A stretch of 64,000 bases of DNA from Acanthopleura granulata (GCA_016165875.1 JABBOT010000037.1:2542001-2606000); one strand, 5' to 3'; numbered from the stretch's first letter, positions 1 through 11,692 are shown. Made by a program: numbers and translations. The notes: generated from the sequence alone by a model not told the origin.

Positions 1-645
1 ATGAGTAATTCCTGAACGAGATTATTGAATGTTCCTTGTTCCTTTCGTCCTTCCAAAGTAGGGTGCACCCACCATCGGTGTTTCCTTTTGTTTTTCCTTT
101 TCTTTATCAGTATGTATGCTGCAGCCAATATTATCAATGTTTTTTCTTCTTCTACGAACCTTGACAATGCCGGTGCCATGTTGAAAAGAGAGCCCTTCCG
201 CTTGAATAACCGCATATAAGGATACACAACCTGCCGTGTGCCATGTCTGCTCCCGGACCGGATCCGTACTAAAGGAAATGTAGCTTAAAACACTCTTTAG
301 ATACATAATAATATATCCCGTGGGATGAAACAATACATCAAAGTATACATCATGTAACAAATTAATTATCTGAACCACAGCAACTATTCTTCAAACATCA
401 GCGAAATCTTTCGTTGGTGTGATATGAATGTACATGGGTGCTGCACGTCACTACAGAAGGAAAGGAAAATTGAGATATGATCATATATTTAAAACTACTG
501 TATATAGTCAAATACAAGTGTCAATACTTAGATTTCGAGTTCCCGTATTTCGTGGAACTCTCTAACTTTGGGACAAGAAATAGTCTTGTCACATGATCGG
601 CGATAGGGCCATGCAGTCCGTCTGCTGAAAGGTTGACAGGTGGAT
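1..645. other. No gene recognised
   Basis: AT-rich sequence with overlapping short open frames on both strands, none with a recognisable domain or splice context. I see nothing supportable here. Confidence 0.5.
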
Positions 646-649
646 AAGT

Positions 650-1131
650 ATGGAGTCGAAAACAGTAGCCCTACTGAAAGAAAGAGGTATGTCTGTATCG
701 GATTACAAGAAGGAACATTTACCAGTCACTGAGAAAGTAGAAGCGAAGAAGTCTGTTAAATCCGGTGTGACAACTTCTGCAGGGTCGGAAATAAGTTCAC
801 CAGATATGACGACCATAAAGGAATGGGATGACAATCCTTCCTGTGTACCAGATATTGAATTTGCTGATGTATTTGCATATGCTTTATAAAAGGGGTGAAC
901 CAGTGAACTGCTACGACAAAAGAAAGACAGTCACGGATATCGCCCATGTACAAATGGTCACATTCATGGTGTACAGTTACATGAAACAACAACTACTGAC
1001 AAGGCAACGACGGGCGTAATCATTCGGGGTCTTTGTGTTCGGGAGACAAGTACATCGGAGAAGGTCTGTCCAGTTCGGTTTGCTGTTGAGAAGTCTGGTG
1101 TCATTCTTGAAGGTGGCTGTGAATGCCCAGC
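650..1131 (+). pseudogene. SWIM zinc-finger exon of a SWIM/YqaJ-type gene, decayed
   Basis: The first 80 codons are open from ATG 650. The frame then slips near 885 (DVFAYAL to KRGEPVNCYD) and again further on, reaching a segment ending VEKSGVILEGGCECPA. The CxC pair of a SWIM zinc finger lies at that end (about 1118-1128). The exon closes at 1131 on a canonical GTAAGT donor (1132-1137), which would put the distal CxH half of the finger in the next exon. SWIM fingers of this kind precede a YqaJ exonuclease domain in a dispersed family of animal genes; a matching C-terminal relic lies at 54925-55864. The two frame breaks argue for a pseudogene. Family assignment is from motif recall only. Confidence 0.5.
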
Positions 1132-1617
1132 GTAAGTAGTTCAGTGACTTGGCATGTACAGAAATTTAGTTCAGGCTATATAACTCCTACGAGCGGACAC
1201 TAGCCTATGAGTGAAATAACCACGTGGCAAAATTCTAGCCTATAATAAGCTGTGGTTTCTTGTACAGTGAATCTGTAATACATATGAAGAGTTCAGGCGC
1301 AAAACCCCGTAAACGCCACTTTCATGAAAAGGGAGATAACCATATCATGTAAAACCTTACTCAGGCTTGTATCCGATAACAAAATTATTTTTGCCGCAAA
1401 ACCTCGTTAAGTCCTGTGATATATGCTAGGTAAGACCTAGTTTGTATGCAGAACCTCGTAAGCGCCATCCATGTTTGTGGGCAAAACCACGCAGTGGGCA
1501 GTGCACCAATCGCAGGCGTGCGTTTCGGTCACATGATAGTAAAATGGCGGTGGGGCCCCACTTGAGATTTTTTCGGTGGTCATTGTCGGATGTCAGTTTT
1601 CGTAAAACATTCTGAAC
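1132..1617. repeat. Non-coding stretch with four copies of a GCAAAACCnCGTAA-like motif
   Basis: Related 14-19 bp words occur at about 1299 (gcaaaaccccgtaaacgcc), 1395 (gcaaaacctcgttaag), 1447 (gcagaacctcgtaagcgcc) and 1482 (gcaaaaccacgc), all in the same orientation. They sit directly upstream of a transposase-like exon and could be subterminal repeats of that element; this is inference. Confidence 0.4.
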
Positions 1618-2026
1618 ATGGAAACGTTCGATGACATCGATGAGCCTGTTTTGGAATCCCCAACAGGGAAGCGTAAGCGACGTAAACCAGGCCAATCTGC
1701 CCGCGGCAAAGCGAAAGCTGCCCGACACAGCGGTGAAGGACTGGTACCTCGAGTTGCATGTAAGCATGACAATGGGCAGTGCAAAGCCGCAACGCTAACA
1801 GAAGATGATTTGACGTACATTAAAGGACAGGTTTATCAAACCGCAGATAAAGTTAAGCAAGATGCAATCCTTGTTTCTCATATGGATATCAGGCAAGTCA
1901 AGCGACGGAGACAAAAAAAGGATGATGGTCAGCAGAGGAATAGAGGCATATCAATCAAGTACAGTATTTTGAAAGAAGACAGAAGCAGAATACCAGTCTG
2001 TCAAGCTTCATTCCGTAGTATTTTCT
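1618..2026 (+). CDS. First exon of an unidentified transposase-like protein
   Basis: Open from ATG 1618 with an acidic start (METFDDIDEPVLESP), a basic KRKRRK patch, then a Cys-containing segment (ACKHDNGQCKAATLTEDDLT) and a QVKRRRQKKDD stretch ending near RIPVCQASFRSIF. The exon stops at 2026 on a GTGAGT donor (2027-2032); the open frame continues into the intron but loses composition. The order of spaced Cys, basic linker and a VCQxSF motif resembles N-terminal regions of several orphan DDE transposase families, but I do not recognise which. No downstream exon was identified; the hAT C-terminus at 2.3-2.9 kb may or may not belong to it. Confidence 0.35.
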
Positions 2027-2334
2027 GTGAGTATAACTATTGTCAAGTTGTGGGGTGCATTTTATCAATATGATACAAATATAAAATGAATGCTTGTTTT
2101 TAAATGCCTCACCCAGGATTATTTAACTTATATGAAGGCGGTGTCTACTTGTTGCATGTCAGATTTCTACCGCATCTTTTCTCTGGTGCTGCCTCACTGA
2201 GACGACTTGCGGAATACACCCAATATCCCCCTCTTCACTCATATATAATATACCTTTATGGAACTTTATATTGATAAAGTCCATACTGCACTCAAGCACA
2301 TTTCACTTATACGATGGTTGCCATTTTGTAGCGC

Positions 2335-2853
2335 ATGTGTGCTTCGTTTAGATCTGTGCACGCTGAAAACAGACTCAATTGTCAGCCTAGCTTATCCAGA
2401 GATTGTTTTCAAGAATGTTCTTATTTCTTTGAATGGGCACATTACCAAAAGTCTAAGGCTGTAAAAAAGTATGATCAGTATGTAAGTAGGTTGCCAGATC
2501 ACACAGACAGTTTGAAAGAAGCAAAGCTAAAAGCTGGCAAGCAACGTCACATGCTTGCATACACAGGTGCTGACCTTTATAAGGATTATCAAACTGACTC
2601 TGCTGCTTCTGACCAGTTCCCTGCAATGGGTCACATATTACACCTGTATGTTATTTTGCCATTTTCTAGCAGCGCTGTAGAAAGAGTATTCAGTCAACTA
2701 AGGCTTACTAAAACCTACCTTAGAAGTCGATTGTCCGAGTGTTCCTTAGACCACCTGCTCAGAATATCTCTTAAAAGCCATCAACTGTCAGACGAAGATT
2801 ACTGCTCCATTGTAGATGATATTTTAAGGGGAAACCCAAACATTCGTTTGTGA
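2335..2853 (+). pseudogene. hAT transposase C-terminal dimerisation region
   Basis: The C-terminal 70 residues (ILPFSSSAVERVFSQLRLTK, followed by RSRLSECSLDHLLRI) are the hAT-family dimerisation domain, which closes Activator/Hobo-type transposases. Upstream residues from about 2420 (FFEWAHYQKSKAVKKYDQY) are open and may be its preceding part; the first 30 residues are probably not real coding sequence. The RNase H-like catalytic core and the BED finger are absent. No 8-bp target duplication or terminal repeat was found, so this is called a relic. Confidence 0.7.
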
Positions 2854-3578
2854 GTATTACATGTATGTACCATGGTCTTTTGATTTACAGCTGAGCACTT
2901 GTGATATAAATGTTTTGTGCCCTGATGATCATTCGGGAAATACTGCTGTTAAAGTTAAACCTACATATTGATATAATGATAAAGAATTCATGAAATTTGA
3001 AAACAGATTTGGATGTTCTTTTCATTATTATACCCAAGTATGAAAAGTATCAGAGATGGTGAGACCCCTAGCTAGGAATGAGATTGGGTAGGGTGAAATG
3101 GACAAACTTCACAAAGGTGTGCAGGTGGCAAATTCCAGTTGCCTATCTTTTGCAAGGTATAAAAGGTGCAGGGAGGAGATATTTGGGGCAGGGGGGAGGG
3201 GGGTGTCACTCAAAAATGTCTTAGCTAGGGGTCTGTAATCGTAAAACTACTTTCATTCTGTTTCAGTGTTAGTGCACTTGAATTAACAATTTGTCTTGCA
3301 CTGATGAGAATGAGTATGTTTATGACAGATTGGAGTTCCACACTGCAGTAAATGACATATTTTGCATATATATTTATAATCTGCTACTAACTTCAAAGGT
3401 TATTTGAAGGACAGAATTACTAAAATCAGTATTATTTGAGGGTCATACTGAACTATACTTAATGGATCTGAGGTTCATAAAACAGTATTAAACACTGGAC
3501 TACTCAGTACTCGGCCCACAGAAAAAAATAACTTCTACAAAATTTACAAGAAATTAATATTTTTTTCTGTAGACAGGG
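2854..3578. other. Intergenic; G-rich run near 3183-3207
   Basis: No coding signal. A run with two blocks of six G (ggggggaggggggtg, about 3191-3205) is the only compositional feature. Confidence 0.4.
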
Positions 3579-3582
3579 TTAA

Positions 3583-5832
3583 CCCATTTATGCATAGCGT
3601 CCCACTTATGGGACGCTCAATTATATAGCACCGCTGAAACACAGTTTTCTTAGTTACATAATTCTATTGCCATATTCCTGACTATGAAGGATAACCCAGT
3701 TGGTGAATTTGGTTAGAAAGTGTCCAAGAGTCAGTTTCCCTCCTTTTAATCCAAGATGGCCGACGCAAACATGTGCTCTGTGCTTCAAGCCACGTCATCG
3801 AAAAAAAGGTAAGGGTGTTTATAGTAAAAGCTATTCATTAGTTATTCCATTCAAGTTTTTGTTTTGTTCAGGCGATGTTTTCATAATGTACAAAGAAAAT
3901 CAGGCAAAATTTTCCTTACCAATTTAGTCAACAAAGTACTGTCCCACTTGTGGGACGCTATGCGTGAAATACCCCGTGTATTTTGTGATGCTTGTATGAT
4001 GTGTCTTTTCGAAAATAAACGCAAAGGCTACAGAATTTTAACCAATTGTCGCTTCATAATGTTAATTTCAAGCCATTTCCGTAACATTTACCCTATTGCT
4101 GTCACTTATAGTGAAGGGGTGGCGATTCTACATCTAAATATAAGTTTGCCCTATTTGGATTTACTCTTACGGCATATATAAAATGTTGTGATTTTCCTCT
4201 TTTTGTAGACTGACTCTAAATGAAGCAGTCGACATGATTCTAGAAGACGATAACACAGATTTCAGTTCTGCCCAAGTATGGATTGACCCTCCCGACGCCG
4301 CGGTTGATACTGATGAAGACAGTGATGATGAGGATGGGTGTAGTTTTGATCACTTATCAGGGAGACAGCTCCAGGCTGGATGCTCTGTAGTTCTCATTTC
4401 GCAAACAGGGGAGCGACACTTTGGAGACCACGATGGATCCAGTGATGATGAGATCAGTAATGCTGATGGTGGTGATGATGACAGTGAGGATGGTCGTCAA
4501 TGGGGGAAGCAATTTATTCGTGGGAAGCCAATACGCTTTGGATATAAAGTGTGGTGCCTTAACACATCTAATGGTTATCTGATCCAAGCAGAGCCTTACC
4601 GCGGCAAAGGTACCACTCCAGAAATTCCAGGCTTGGGAATGGGGGGATCAGTGGTCATGGACCTTTTATCAGAGCTGCCTCAGAGACCTTACAACGTATA
4701 CTTTGACAACTTGTTCACTTCATTACCATTATTCGAGTCCCTGGGTGCAAATGGTATGTACGGGACAGGTACCGTTCGCTCTAACAGAGTAGAGAAGTGT
4801 CCGCTCAAGACCATTGATGCTATGAAAAAGCAGACACGCGGCTCTGAGGACCACAAGACTGACACAAAGTCAAACACAACCCTTGTAAGGTGGAATGACA
4901 ACAGTGTAGTTACAGTCGCATCAACGAGATTTGGAGTTGACCCTGTTAAAAATGTCTCAAGGTGGAGTGCGAAAGATAAGCGCCAGATTCAAGTGTCTAT
5001 GCCAAATGTCATTGCACAGTACAATGCTAACATGGGTGGTACAGATAGAATGGACCAAAGCATTGCCAAGTACAGACCCCAGATACGCGCAAAGAAATGG
5101 TGGTGGCCACTCTTCGTGTTTTCTATAAGCACTTCGACGCAAAATGCTTGGTTGCTTTACAGGCAAAGTGCGTCTGGCAAGCGGCAGCCTATGGATTATC
5201 TGGAGTTCTTGAGGAACATTGCGTTGACATATATCAGCAAGTTCGGCAAAACCCCAAAGGGAATGGGACGTCCAAAAAAGTCACTGACCGCGTCCATTCC
5301 TCTTGAAGCCCGCTACAGTGGTGATCATTTCCTTCACAGCAACCCTAATGGAACACAGAGACGGTGTGAAGTGCGCGGTAAAAAAACCAAAAAGATGTGC
5401 ACTAAATGTCCAGAATGCCCACTCCACGAGGAATGTTTCAGAGTTTTCCACACGAAATAAAATGCCAGTATAGAATTACTTTACCTGTCTTAAACCCTGC
5501 AAGTAACTTTGCTCGCTCAGCGTTTGACGCTATGCTGACACAAAATATACATGTAAATGGACAAGATTACTGTTGGTGTTATTTACAAAAGTATCTGTCT
5601 AAATGACATCATTGATCTGCACTATACGTGGTGCAATAAAGTCGTTTACTTCGATTTAAAAACATGTAACCTTTCGTGCATAGCGTCCCACATGTGGGAC
5701 GTGCAGTTAACACCCCCCTCAGTTAAGAGTATTAATTTTTTTCCAAAACTACGGTTGTTTTGTATCATCCTGACGCTGTTCCCTTCTGTATAGAAAGTAT
5801 GGTGAAAAAATAAAAAGTCATGCATTAATGGG
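3583..5832 (+). mobile_element. piggyBac element 1, TTAA-flanked, internally deleted
   Basis: Both ends are visible. TTAA target copies are at 3579-3582 and 5833-5836, and the element starts CCCATTTATGCAT (3583-3595) and ends in its inverse ATGCATTAATGGG (5820-5832): 13 bp with one mismatch. Just inside each end is a palindrome: 3596-3617 (AGCGTCCCA-ctta-TGGGACGCT) and 5682-5702 (AGCGTCCCACATGTGGGACGT). A third partial copy lies at 3941-3957. These are probably transposase-binding subterminal elements. Total length is 2250 bp. The transposase inside lacks part of its catalytic core, so the copy is likely non-autonomous. Confidence 0.9.
4234..5460 (+). CDS. piggyBac transposase, deletion derivative lacking the first catalytic Asp
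   Basis: This 408-residue frame is uninterrupted. Residues 1-90 are acidic (DEDSDDEDG, DGGDDDSEDG), as in piggyBac N-termini. At about residue 92 it jumps to KQFIRGKPIRFGYKVW, which in complete family members lies just after the IDES block carrying the first catalytic Asp, so roughly 150-200 residues appear deleted in frame. The second Asp (YNVYFDNLFTS) and third (NMGGTDRMDQS) are present. The C-terminus carries a Cys-rich finger (RRCEVRGKKTKKMCTKCPEC). With only two of the three Asp residues it should not catalyse excision alone but could still bind DNA. A short exon upstream of 4210 is possible, since a polypyrimidine-tag lies at 4190-4208. Confidence 0.85.
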   Translation: MILEDDNTDFSSAQVWIDPPDAAVDTDEDSDDEDGCSFDHLSGRQLQAGCSVVLISQTGERHFGDHDGSSDDEISNADGGDDDSEDGRQWGKQFIRGKPIRFGYKVWCLNTSNGYLIQAEPYRGKGTTPEIPGLGMGGSVVMDLLSELPQRPYNVYFDNLFTSLPLFESLGANGMYGTGTVRSNRVEKCPLKTIDAMKKQTRGSEDHKTDTKSNTTLVRWNDNSVVTVASTRFGVDPVKNVSRWSAKDKRQIQVSMPNVIAQYNANMGGTDRMDQSIAKYRPQIRAKKWWWPLFVFSISTSTQNAWLLYRQSASGKRQPMDYLEFLRNIALTYISKFGKTPKGMGRPKKSLTASIPLEARYSGDHFLHSNPNGTQRRCEVRGKKTKKMCTKCPECPLHEECFRVFHTK

Positions 5833-5836
5833 TTAA

Positions 5837-6380
5837 TGTTTTATGTAATAATTAACACTTTCAGTAGCACAAGAATCATTGACTTATGCAAAACTTAGCT
5901 CATTTATTGTATGTGTGACCAAAATTTTTGCATTTTTTTCAGTAAAAACACTGCTTGTTTGTAAGGCATCAGTAGGTAGTTTCCTACCCCAAAATATCAG
6001 GATATTGCCTCTGAGACTGTTACGGTTTCTTCAGCTTCCGGGGCCTAGGCGGCCCCTGGACCCCGGCCTACAATTTTTTGGCTTGCTGCGCTCGCCAAAA
6101 ATTTTAATTTTCAAATGATACAGGACACAACTTTTGAATCCTGGATATAGCCCTGAGGAGATACGGCAGCTGTTTTGTGAATCCTTGTGGTAGAACGATT
6201 TGGATTGAAGCTGAACTTAGGACACTGTTTGAGTCAGTAAGACCGTTTCCAGATTTTTGTTACAGTTTGCCACTCTCGCTATGGCGTTTTACCGTTACTG
6301 GGTAAAATAAATGTATGTATTGTTCTATGTACATATTTATAATCGCTGAGTTTGTCAGTTTCTGCTATAATTAAACCGAA
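5837..6380. other. Intergenic, GC-rich patch
   Basis: No coding signal. A short GC-rich palindromic patch (ggggcctaggcggcccc, about 6041-6057) stands out against AT-rich surroundings. Confidence 0.4.
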
Positions 6381-6382
6381 CC

Positions 6383-9115
6383 ATATCATAAGTAGCCGAA
6401 GTAACTTTCTTCGTGATCATTGCCGCCTATGTCATGCTAGTTGACGGTATAATTGTATTACATCATTACCGGGTACTCCCGCTGCGTGTGAACAGTCGGA
6501 AACGCATTGCGTAATTCTTGTTCTAACGGATTTCTGCTATGGACATGATTCGTGACTTTCCCTTGTTCAGACACCTGAGATGGCTAACCAATTCATTTAT
6601 GTAACTCTTAAGAACTATAAAAAGGCAATAGAAACCATGTTTAGTGTTTAATGGGTTTGATATAATTAGCTTCACTAAAATGGTATTCTATATGCAAATG
6701 AGGTGGCTCAGGTCCAAGTTACGGATAGTCCAAGTAGATATTAAAACATGCGGCCAGGAGTCGTCCAATTCGCATGTATAAGGAGTAAACACTGACAGAG
6801 TGTATGTGGATTTGAATCTCCGCTGTAGACCACTCATCCACCGTGAAGTCACGTTAACTGTCAGCGGAACTTGTGTAATTCTCTCATCCACAGTTGTCGT
6901 CAATAATGCATCAAATGTACCTCAGATACCAAGTCCTTGCAGTACTTATACTCTACCCGCAGTCTTACACCAGGACACGACCTAAAACCCGGCTGGACAG
7001 ACTGGAAGCACTAGAGCTGACAAATATCGGTGCTGATGTAAAAAGCACTGGCAAGAGGAGTTGTCCCCAAATCCGTTGCGTTATCACATGTATGGCTGTG
7101 GATTCCCTGCAATTGCGAATTTTCGATATCTGAGTAGCCTCACGGCCGGGTTTTAGGCCGTGCCAGTAATTAAAAAAAAAAATCGTAGATGTGCCACACG
7201 CAGCGCCATCTGTACTGTCACTTTTCGACACATTATCCTCGTTTTAATTAAAATCATGCTTTTAACTGATAGATTGTGCGGTGCACATAACTAAAGAAAC
7301 TAATAGAAAGACAAGGCGCCATCACTCTTCTGTGTAGGCTAACACATTTTATCACTACGACCTACAATATACGTGTGTGCGTGTGGTGACAAGGTAACGA
7401 AGACTGGACCCTGTATAACGGGTTATACTGGCCATTGTGTATTGTGACCCTCAGACGACAAATAAAATTCATTCTATGGAGTGTATGTATGGTTGTTACT
7501 AGTATTGTACCTTCGTCCACAAAGACAGCAAGGTTGGGAAGTATTTGATTACATCCTACTGTCGGCCAGTCAACCTTCCATCATAGGCTTTGTCATTCGG
7601 TTAAGTGTCAGCGAATATGAGCGTGCCGCAAGTAAACTCTGAACGTAGGCCCATCTCTAGCATGGTCGGTGTAGAGGCTAGGCACTCGTTAAGGTGCATG
7701 CAACATTTCTTGATCCAGCAGCAAGCTCTGATTATGTTAATTAGATGACGGTGTAGCCTGAAGGGTGGGCATGTAAGCATATTGTAAAGCAGGAACCAGA
7801 GCACCAGCTCGTGATGATATGTGATAGATGTTTATTTCAGCATGCCTGACAGTCACCGAAGCCAAACCTGAATGGAACAAACAGAATGACCAGATTACAG
7901 TTAGTTATATGTATAACACAAGACAATTATATTGATGTGAGCGGTTTACACAAAATACAACTCCATTCACATCTACATCCACAGTTCCATACATATACTA
8001 TGATAGCTAGGGCGGAATTCCACATTCGAGTGTCCTCATTGCGACAATGTGCCGCCGCTCCTAACAACCTACCCAAACCTTTTTACATATAACACCTACA
8101 TGCAGAGAACAGCAGAAACTGTAGAACTAACAACGTCAAAAGAAACTAATACCTGAAACGTTGGAACCCAAACGGTACTTGAAAAATGCAGAAATTATTA
8201 CTTCTGGCTATTTCAACGCAGCAACGCTATCTGACGTCCCCACGCGTCTTAGAACACGACACTTGAATAAACTTTCAACACTTACATAAAAAAATCGAAT
8301 AAGCAATAGAATTAACACACTTTCACCCTAACACACTTGTTACACTACTTCATAACGCACCTACGTTAATTTATAACTGTGTAACAGATCCTATAAACTA
8401 GAACGTCTAAACTAGCGGTATCATTACTCTATACATATGTCACTTGCCGCTAACATAACACAGCAGCAGCCATTGTTGCCACACGACAGCATCGGACAGA
8501 GCGTTGACACATCAGTATTCTAGGGCCTACGACTGCAGAGTAAAAAAATAAAAATCCCTCCCTATACAGCAGCATTAATTTCACACAATATGTACAAAAC
8601 TCCAACAGAAAATGATATCAACACACCTCAACCTTCTGCTTGGTCGCCAGCCCTTATATTGCTTAAGTTGTTCAAAGGCTCACTCCTCTCAATTTCATAA
8701 CTAACAGGTAAGATCACGCGGTCCGTCATAGAACTCCACATTGTCAAAAATCACAGCAGTTTCGCAGCATACTTGTAAACAACTGGACACTATAAGCATC
8801 TTACAATTATATTATACAGATCTTATGCCATGATGTTGTATAAAAATTGAATCTTTTCCTAGTTTTTTTTTCCGTAGTGTTTTATTTCGTGTTTCCCTCG
8901 CTCACAAACATGGATGCCGTCTGGTCATGTGACCAGATGCAGGTTGTATATAAAATCATATAAATTTACGACACGTAAAGAAACGAACGGTAGGGCCGTA
9001 ACTAAATGTTTTAAAGCGTCGTATGCAAGGAACACTAAAACCAGCATGTTACAATATCTATATGTGACGATATGTATAGGAAAACGTGTGTACTAATTGT
9101 GGCTGAACGGATTGC
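6383..9115 (+). repeat. Dispersed repeat, copy 1 (interrupted)
   Basis: Clear stepwise similarity to 62297-64000: the starts (cataagtagccgaag / cgtaagtagccaaag), the core around 6976-7250, the segment gtaacgaagactggaccctg (7394-), and the end gattatgttaattagatgac. Between 7782 and 9054 this copy carries an insertion absent from copy 2. It holds an inverted pair related to ctaaaacccgg/ccgggttttag (about 6981 and 7146) and, on the minus strand, the motif acagatggcgctgcg near 7199-7213. No conserved reading frame is seen in both copies, so it appears non-coding. Confidence 0.75.
7782..9054. mobile_element. 1.27 kb insertion at a TA dinucleotide
   Basis: Comparison with repeat copy 2 gives the empty site: there the flanks read gca-TA-tctatatg (63941-63952), here gca-TA (7780-7781), the insertion, then TA-tctatatg (9055-). 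The insertion begins TTGTAA and ends TTACAA, a 6-bp terminal inverted repeat with a duplicated TA, as in Tc1/mariner-superfamily insertions. It has no transposase frame, so it would be a non-autonomous element. The superfamily is inferred from the target site only. Confidence 0.7.
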
Positions 9116-10720
9116 AGCAGAGATCCGAAACGCACAGTTTGCGATCTTTCATCCGCAACACTCATTGTTTGGTGAATGAGTCCGTGTAAACCAGACATTT
9201 GTATACCAACTGTAAATGTCGAACAAAGAGCTAGCCTGTCAACCACTTTCTTTATGGGCAAGAAAATCCTATGCTTGGAAACTTAAATGTGGGACACAGT
9301 AAGTTTATGTATTTCAAAACTGAACTGTTGAATATGTTACAAGTGACCGACAGTTACGTGTCCCTTAATTTTAAAGTTAGCGCTACTATCAACGTAGGTA
9401 GGGCTAACCCTTTATTTGGTACATGCTTTGTCTTCAGCACCTTTGAAATTGTGAGAGAAATGCCAGAGCGGTTGTGATATCTTGAGAATGTTCAAACGTA
9501 GCCAGTGAAACCTTGCCTCATGTCAATTTGCCTCGCAGTTTAATTTTAACTGCTCGGTTTAACAAGCAGACCTAACATCTCGCACGCCCCCTCTCCCTAC
9601 GCAGGCATCGTGACTTGAGTGGAATTAGGTAAAGAGTGATATTTATTGTACTTTGTTAAACGTTACTGTGCTAGAATTGCGTATTAAATATTACTTACAA
9701 CATTCCGTAATCACGCAATAAACACAAAGATGTTATTCTATCTAAAACTTGTTCTCGCCACGATATGGGTGAGATATTGCCGATGTGGTGTGAAGTCTAA
9801 GTCATTCATTCATTCATTCTGAAACTTCTTAGCAGTACCATTAGCGAGTTCATGTCAGATTGCGCAAGGCATTTTGTGATGCCTCCACGAAAATTCTACA
9901 TGATCATGACCGTTTTTGCAATGTAGCATACGTTTTACTTAGCTTTTGTAAAGGAATTGATAACTACTTTTACGTACCATGCAGTAAATAAGGACCAACC
10001 GAACAGAATTGTAATTTAAGCGTGGCGTTAAACATTTAGAAGACGTTGTATTATACATGTATGTTGAATTACAGGCGTATGAAACATATAGGCATACGAA
10101 TGATTCATCTTATAATTATAGCATAAATATTTTCATCTTTTATTTAGTCTTCATGATCCACTTTGAATCAACTTGTATAGATATGCCACTGATTTTATTA
10201 TTTGTTTTATTCCAACTTTTAATTCGGTAAAGTCGTAAATTTTTGTCAAAATCTTGATCAGGGGTGAAAATAAGACCTGAGAATCAAAAGGCCAGCTGGC
10301 AGTCAACTGGCCCTTCCAACATGCTACAGGCCCTTCAAATGGAAATAAACAGCATCCGAATGATATATATGCTTCATGATTTTTCTCATTTCGGGAACAA
10401 AAATTAGTACTTCCCAATTCCAAAAATTAGCGTTTTGTTTTCATGTTTTTAAATTTTCTTTCCTTCCTTTTTTTTTTTGCAAAAGTGAAGGTATTGATAT
10501 ATGGTCATTAAGATTGACTAACCATTAACGAAAAAATCTGTGTATTCCTGTTACAAATTCGCCTGCTATCGGCCCCCATCCCAAAAAATAGCAGAATTAG
10601 GGTATCTTATTTTACGTGGTAGACCAACCAATGAGTTGCAGATCTAACTTCAGCTGATCAAAATGCCGATATTTATAATGATTTTATTTAAACGATATGC
10701 AGACATTTGATTTTTTTTCC
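9116..10720. other. Intergenic with one truncated LINE tail
   Basis: No gene recognised. At 9752-9818 the plus strand reads ttctcgccacgatatgggtg and ends in (attc)n, the 3' tail of the LINE family present intact at 48901-54835, so this is a 5'-truncated copy. Confidence 0.55.
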
Positions 10721-10727
10721 GTTTAGG

Positions 10728-11497
10728 CTTGGAATCTCATCCCTGACTTCTTCCCAGCCGAAAGTGATATTTGATCTTCGTGGACACAGGAAATACAATA
10801 CAAACCCTCGTATAATTCAACAATTTTATTCAGAAATTAAGGCGAATTATACAGATTATAAATGTATTCATACTGACTGGTCGAAGAATACGGACAGAGT
10901 TGTACCTGCGGCTGTCTTAGAACAGCAAGTCACTTTCTCTGCGTCTTCCATCCTCAACCTTTTCTGCTAAGGCCAGAGCTATCTTTCTGGCTTTATTATG
11001 TTTCTTCTGGGTATGTTCAGAAAGCAGTTACATGCAGTGACTCGTTACCTAGCCTTTTGTCAATTCAGAACAAGGAATTTAAAAATCTGTTCATACTGGA
11101 ATCATTAGCCTTACTTAGAAAGTTAATTAAAAGAGATGTTATGGTAGACAAAAGATGTTACGTTCTGTTGAACTAAGTCACATTGGTATCCACGGAAACG
11201 CAGTTGTAGACAGGGAGGTTAAAGCTGTCCTAAACCTGTTTCGAAGATTGAAAACCTTATACGGATTTTAAGTGTGATATACATACATATATTCGTCGCC
11301 TCAGGCAGGGTGAATGGGATCTACAAGTCCATAATTAACTGTATGCTATTCACCTTGTCCTAAGATATAATTCCTGTGTAATTATACATGAACTGTTATA
11401 ATTTTTATATACATGTATGGATTTTATTCTACACAGTAAACTCCATATATGATTTGTTTGACAGCATCGCTGTCATGAAATGTTTGAAGGCCATTGG
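10728..11497 (+). pseudogene. LINE RNase H region, left half of a LINE split by the Polinton
   Basis: The plus strand encodes decayed RNase H sequence matching the intact LINE: PKVIFDLRGHRKYNTNP, YKCIHTDWSKNTDRV (the DGS of the active site reads DWS), later HIGIHGNAVVDREVKA near 11168-11225, and finally a segment corresponding to the ORF2 end just before the break at 11497. Several stops and shifts interrupt it. The same LINE resumes at 23236 with its 3' untranslated region, the Polinton lying between. Confidence 0.8.
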
Positions 11498-11626
11498 AGT
11501 AGTATATAATGTAACTCACGACCATTATTCTTATTTCTTAATCTCGGTGGTACCGCTATGACGGTATAGGGTTTGGCAGCTTGCCAAGTTGGAGCGAGGA
11601 GGGGGAGGTACCGCGATGGCGTCATC
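11498..11626 (+). repeat. Polinton left terminal inverted repeat
   Basis: Begins AGTAGTATATAATGTAAC and includes GGTACC at two places (about 11550, 11608) and a TTGGCAGCTTGCCAAG word. It matches the inverse of 23235 inward, but carries only one unit of the repeat that is tandem at the right end. Confidence 0.8.
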
Positions 11627-11639
11627 GGAAGATTTGGGT

Positions 11640-11655
11640 GGTCCTGAAAAGGACC
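11640..11655 (-). terminator. Histone-type 3' stem-loop, end of small gene B
   Basis: On the minus strand this reads GGTCCT-TTTC-AGGACC, a 6-bp stem with a 4-nt loop, followed by ACCCAAAT. It lies 38 nt after the stop codon at 11693-11695. This is the layout of replication-dependent histone mRNAs (stem-loop then ACCCA). No clear purine-rich downstream element follows here. Confidence 0.75.
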
Positions 11656-11692
11656 GTTGGAGATGTTGGTGGAGGGGGAGGGCAGTTGGTAT

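Noticed and set aside
22..378. 118-codon minus-strand frame
   Set aside because: No domain, no splice or promoter support; composition typical of chance frames in AT-rich DNA.
10151..10423. Minus-strand frame with GPVACWKGQLTASWPFDSQV
   Set aside because: Protein-like in part but with no recognised family, boundary or splice support; left out of the features.
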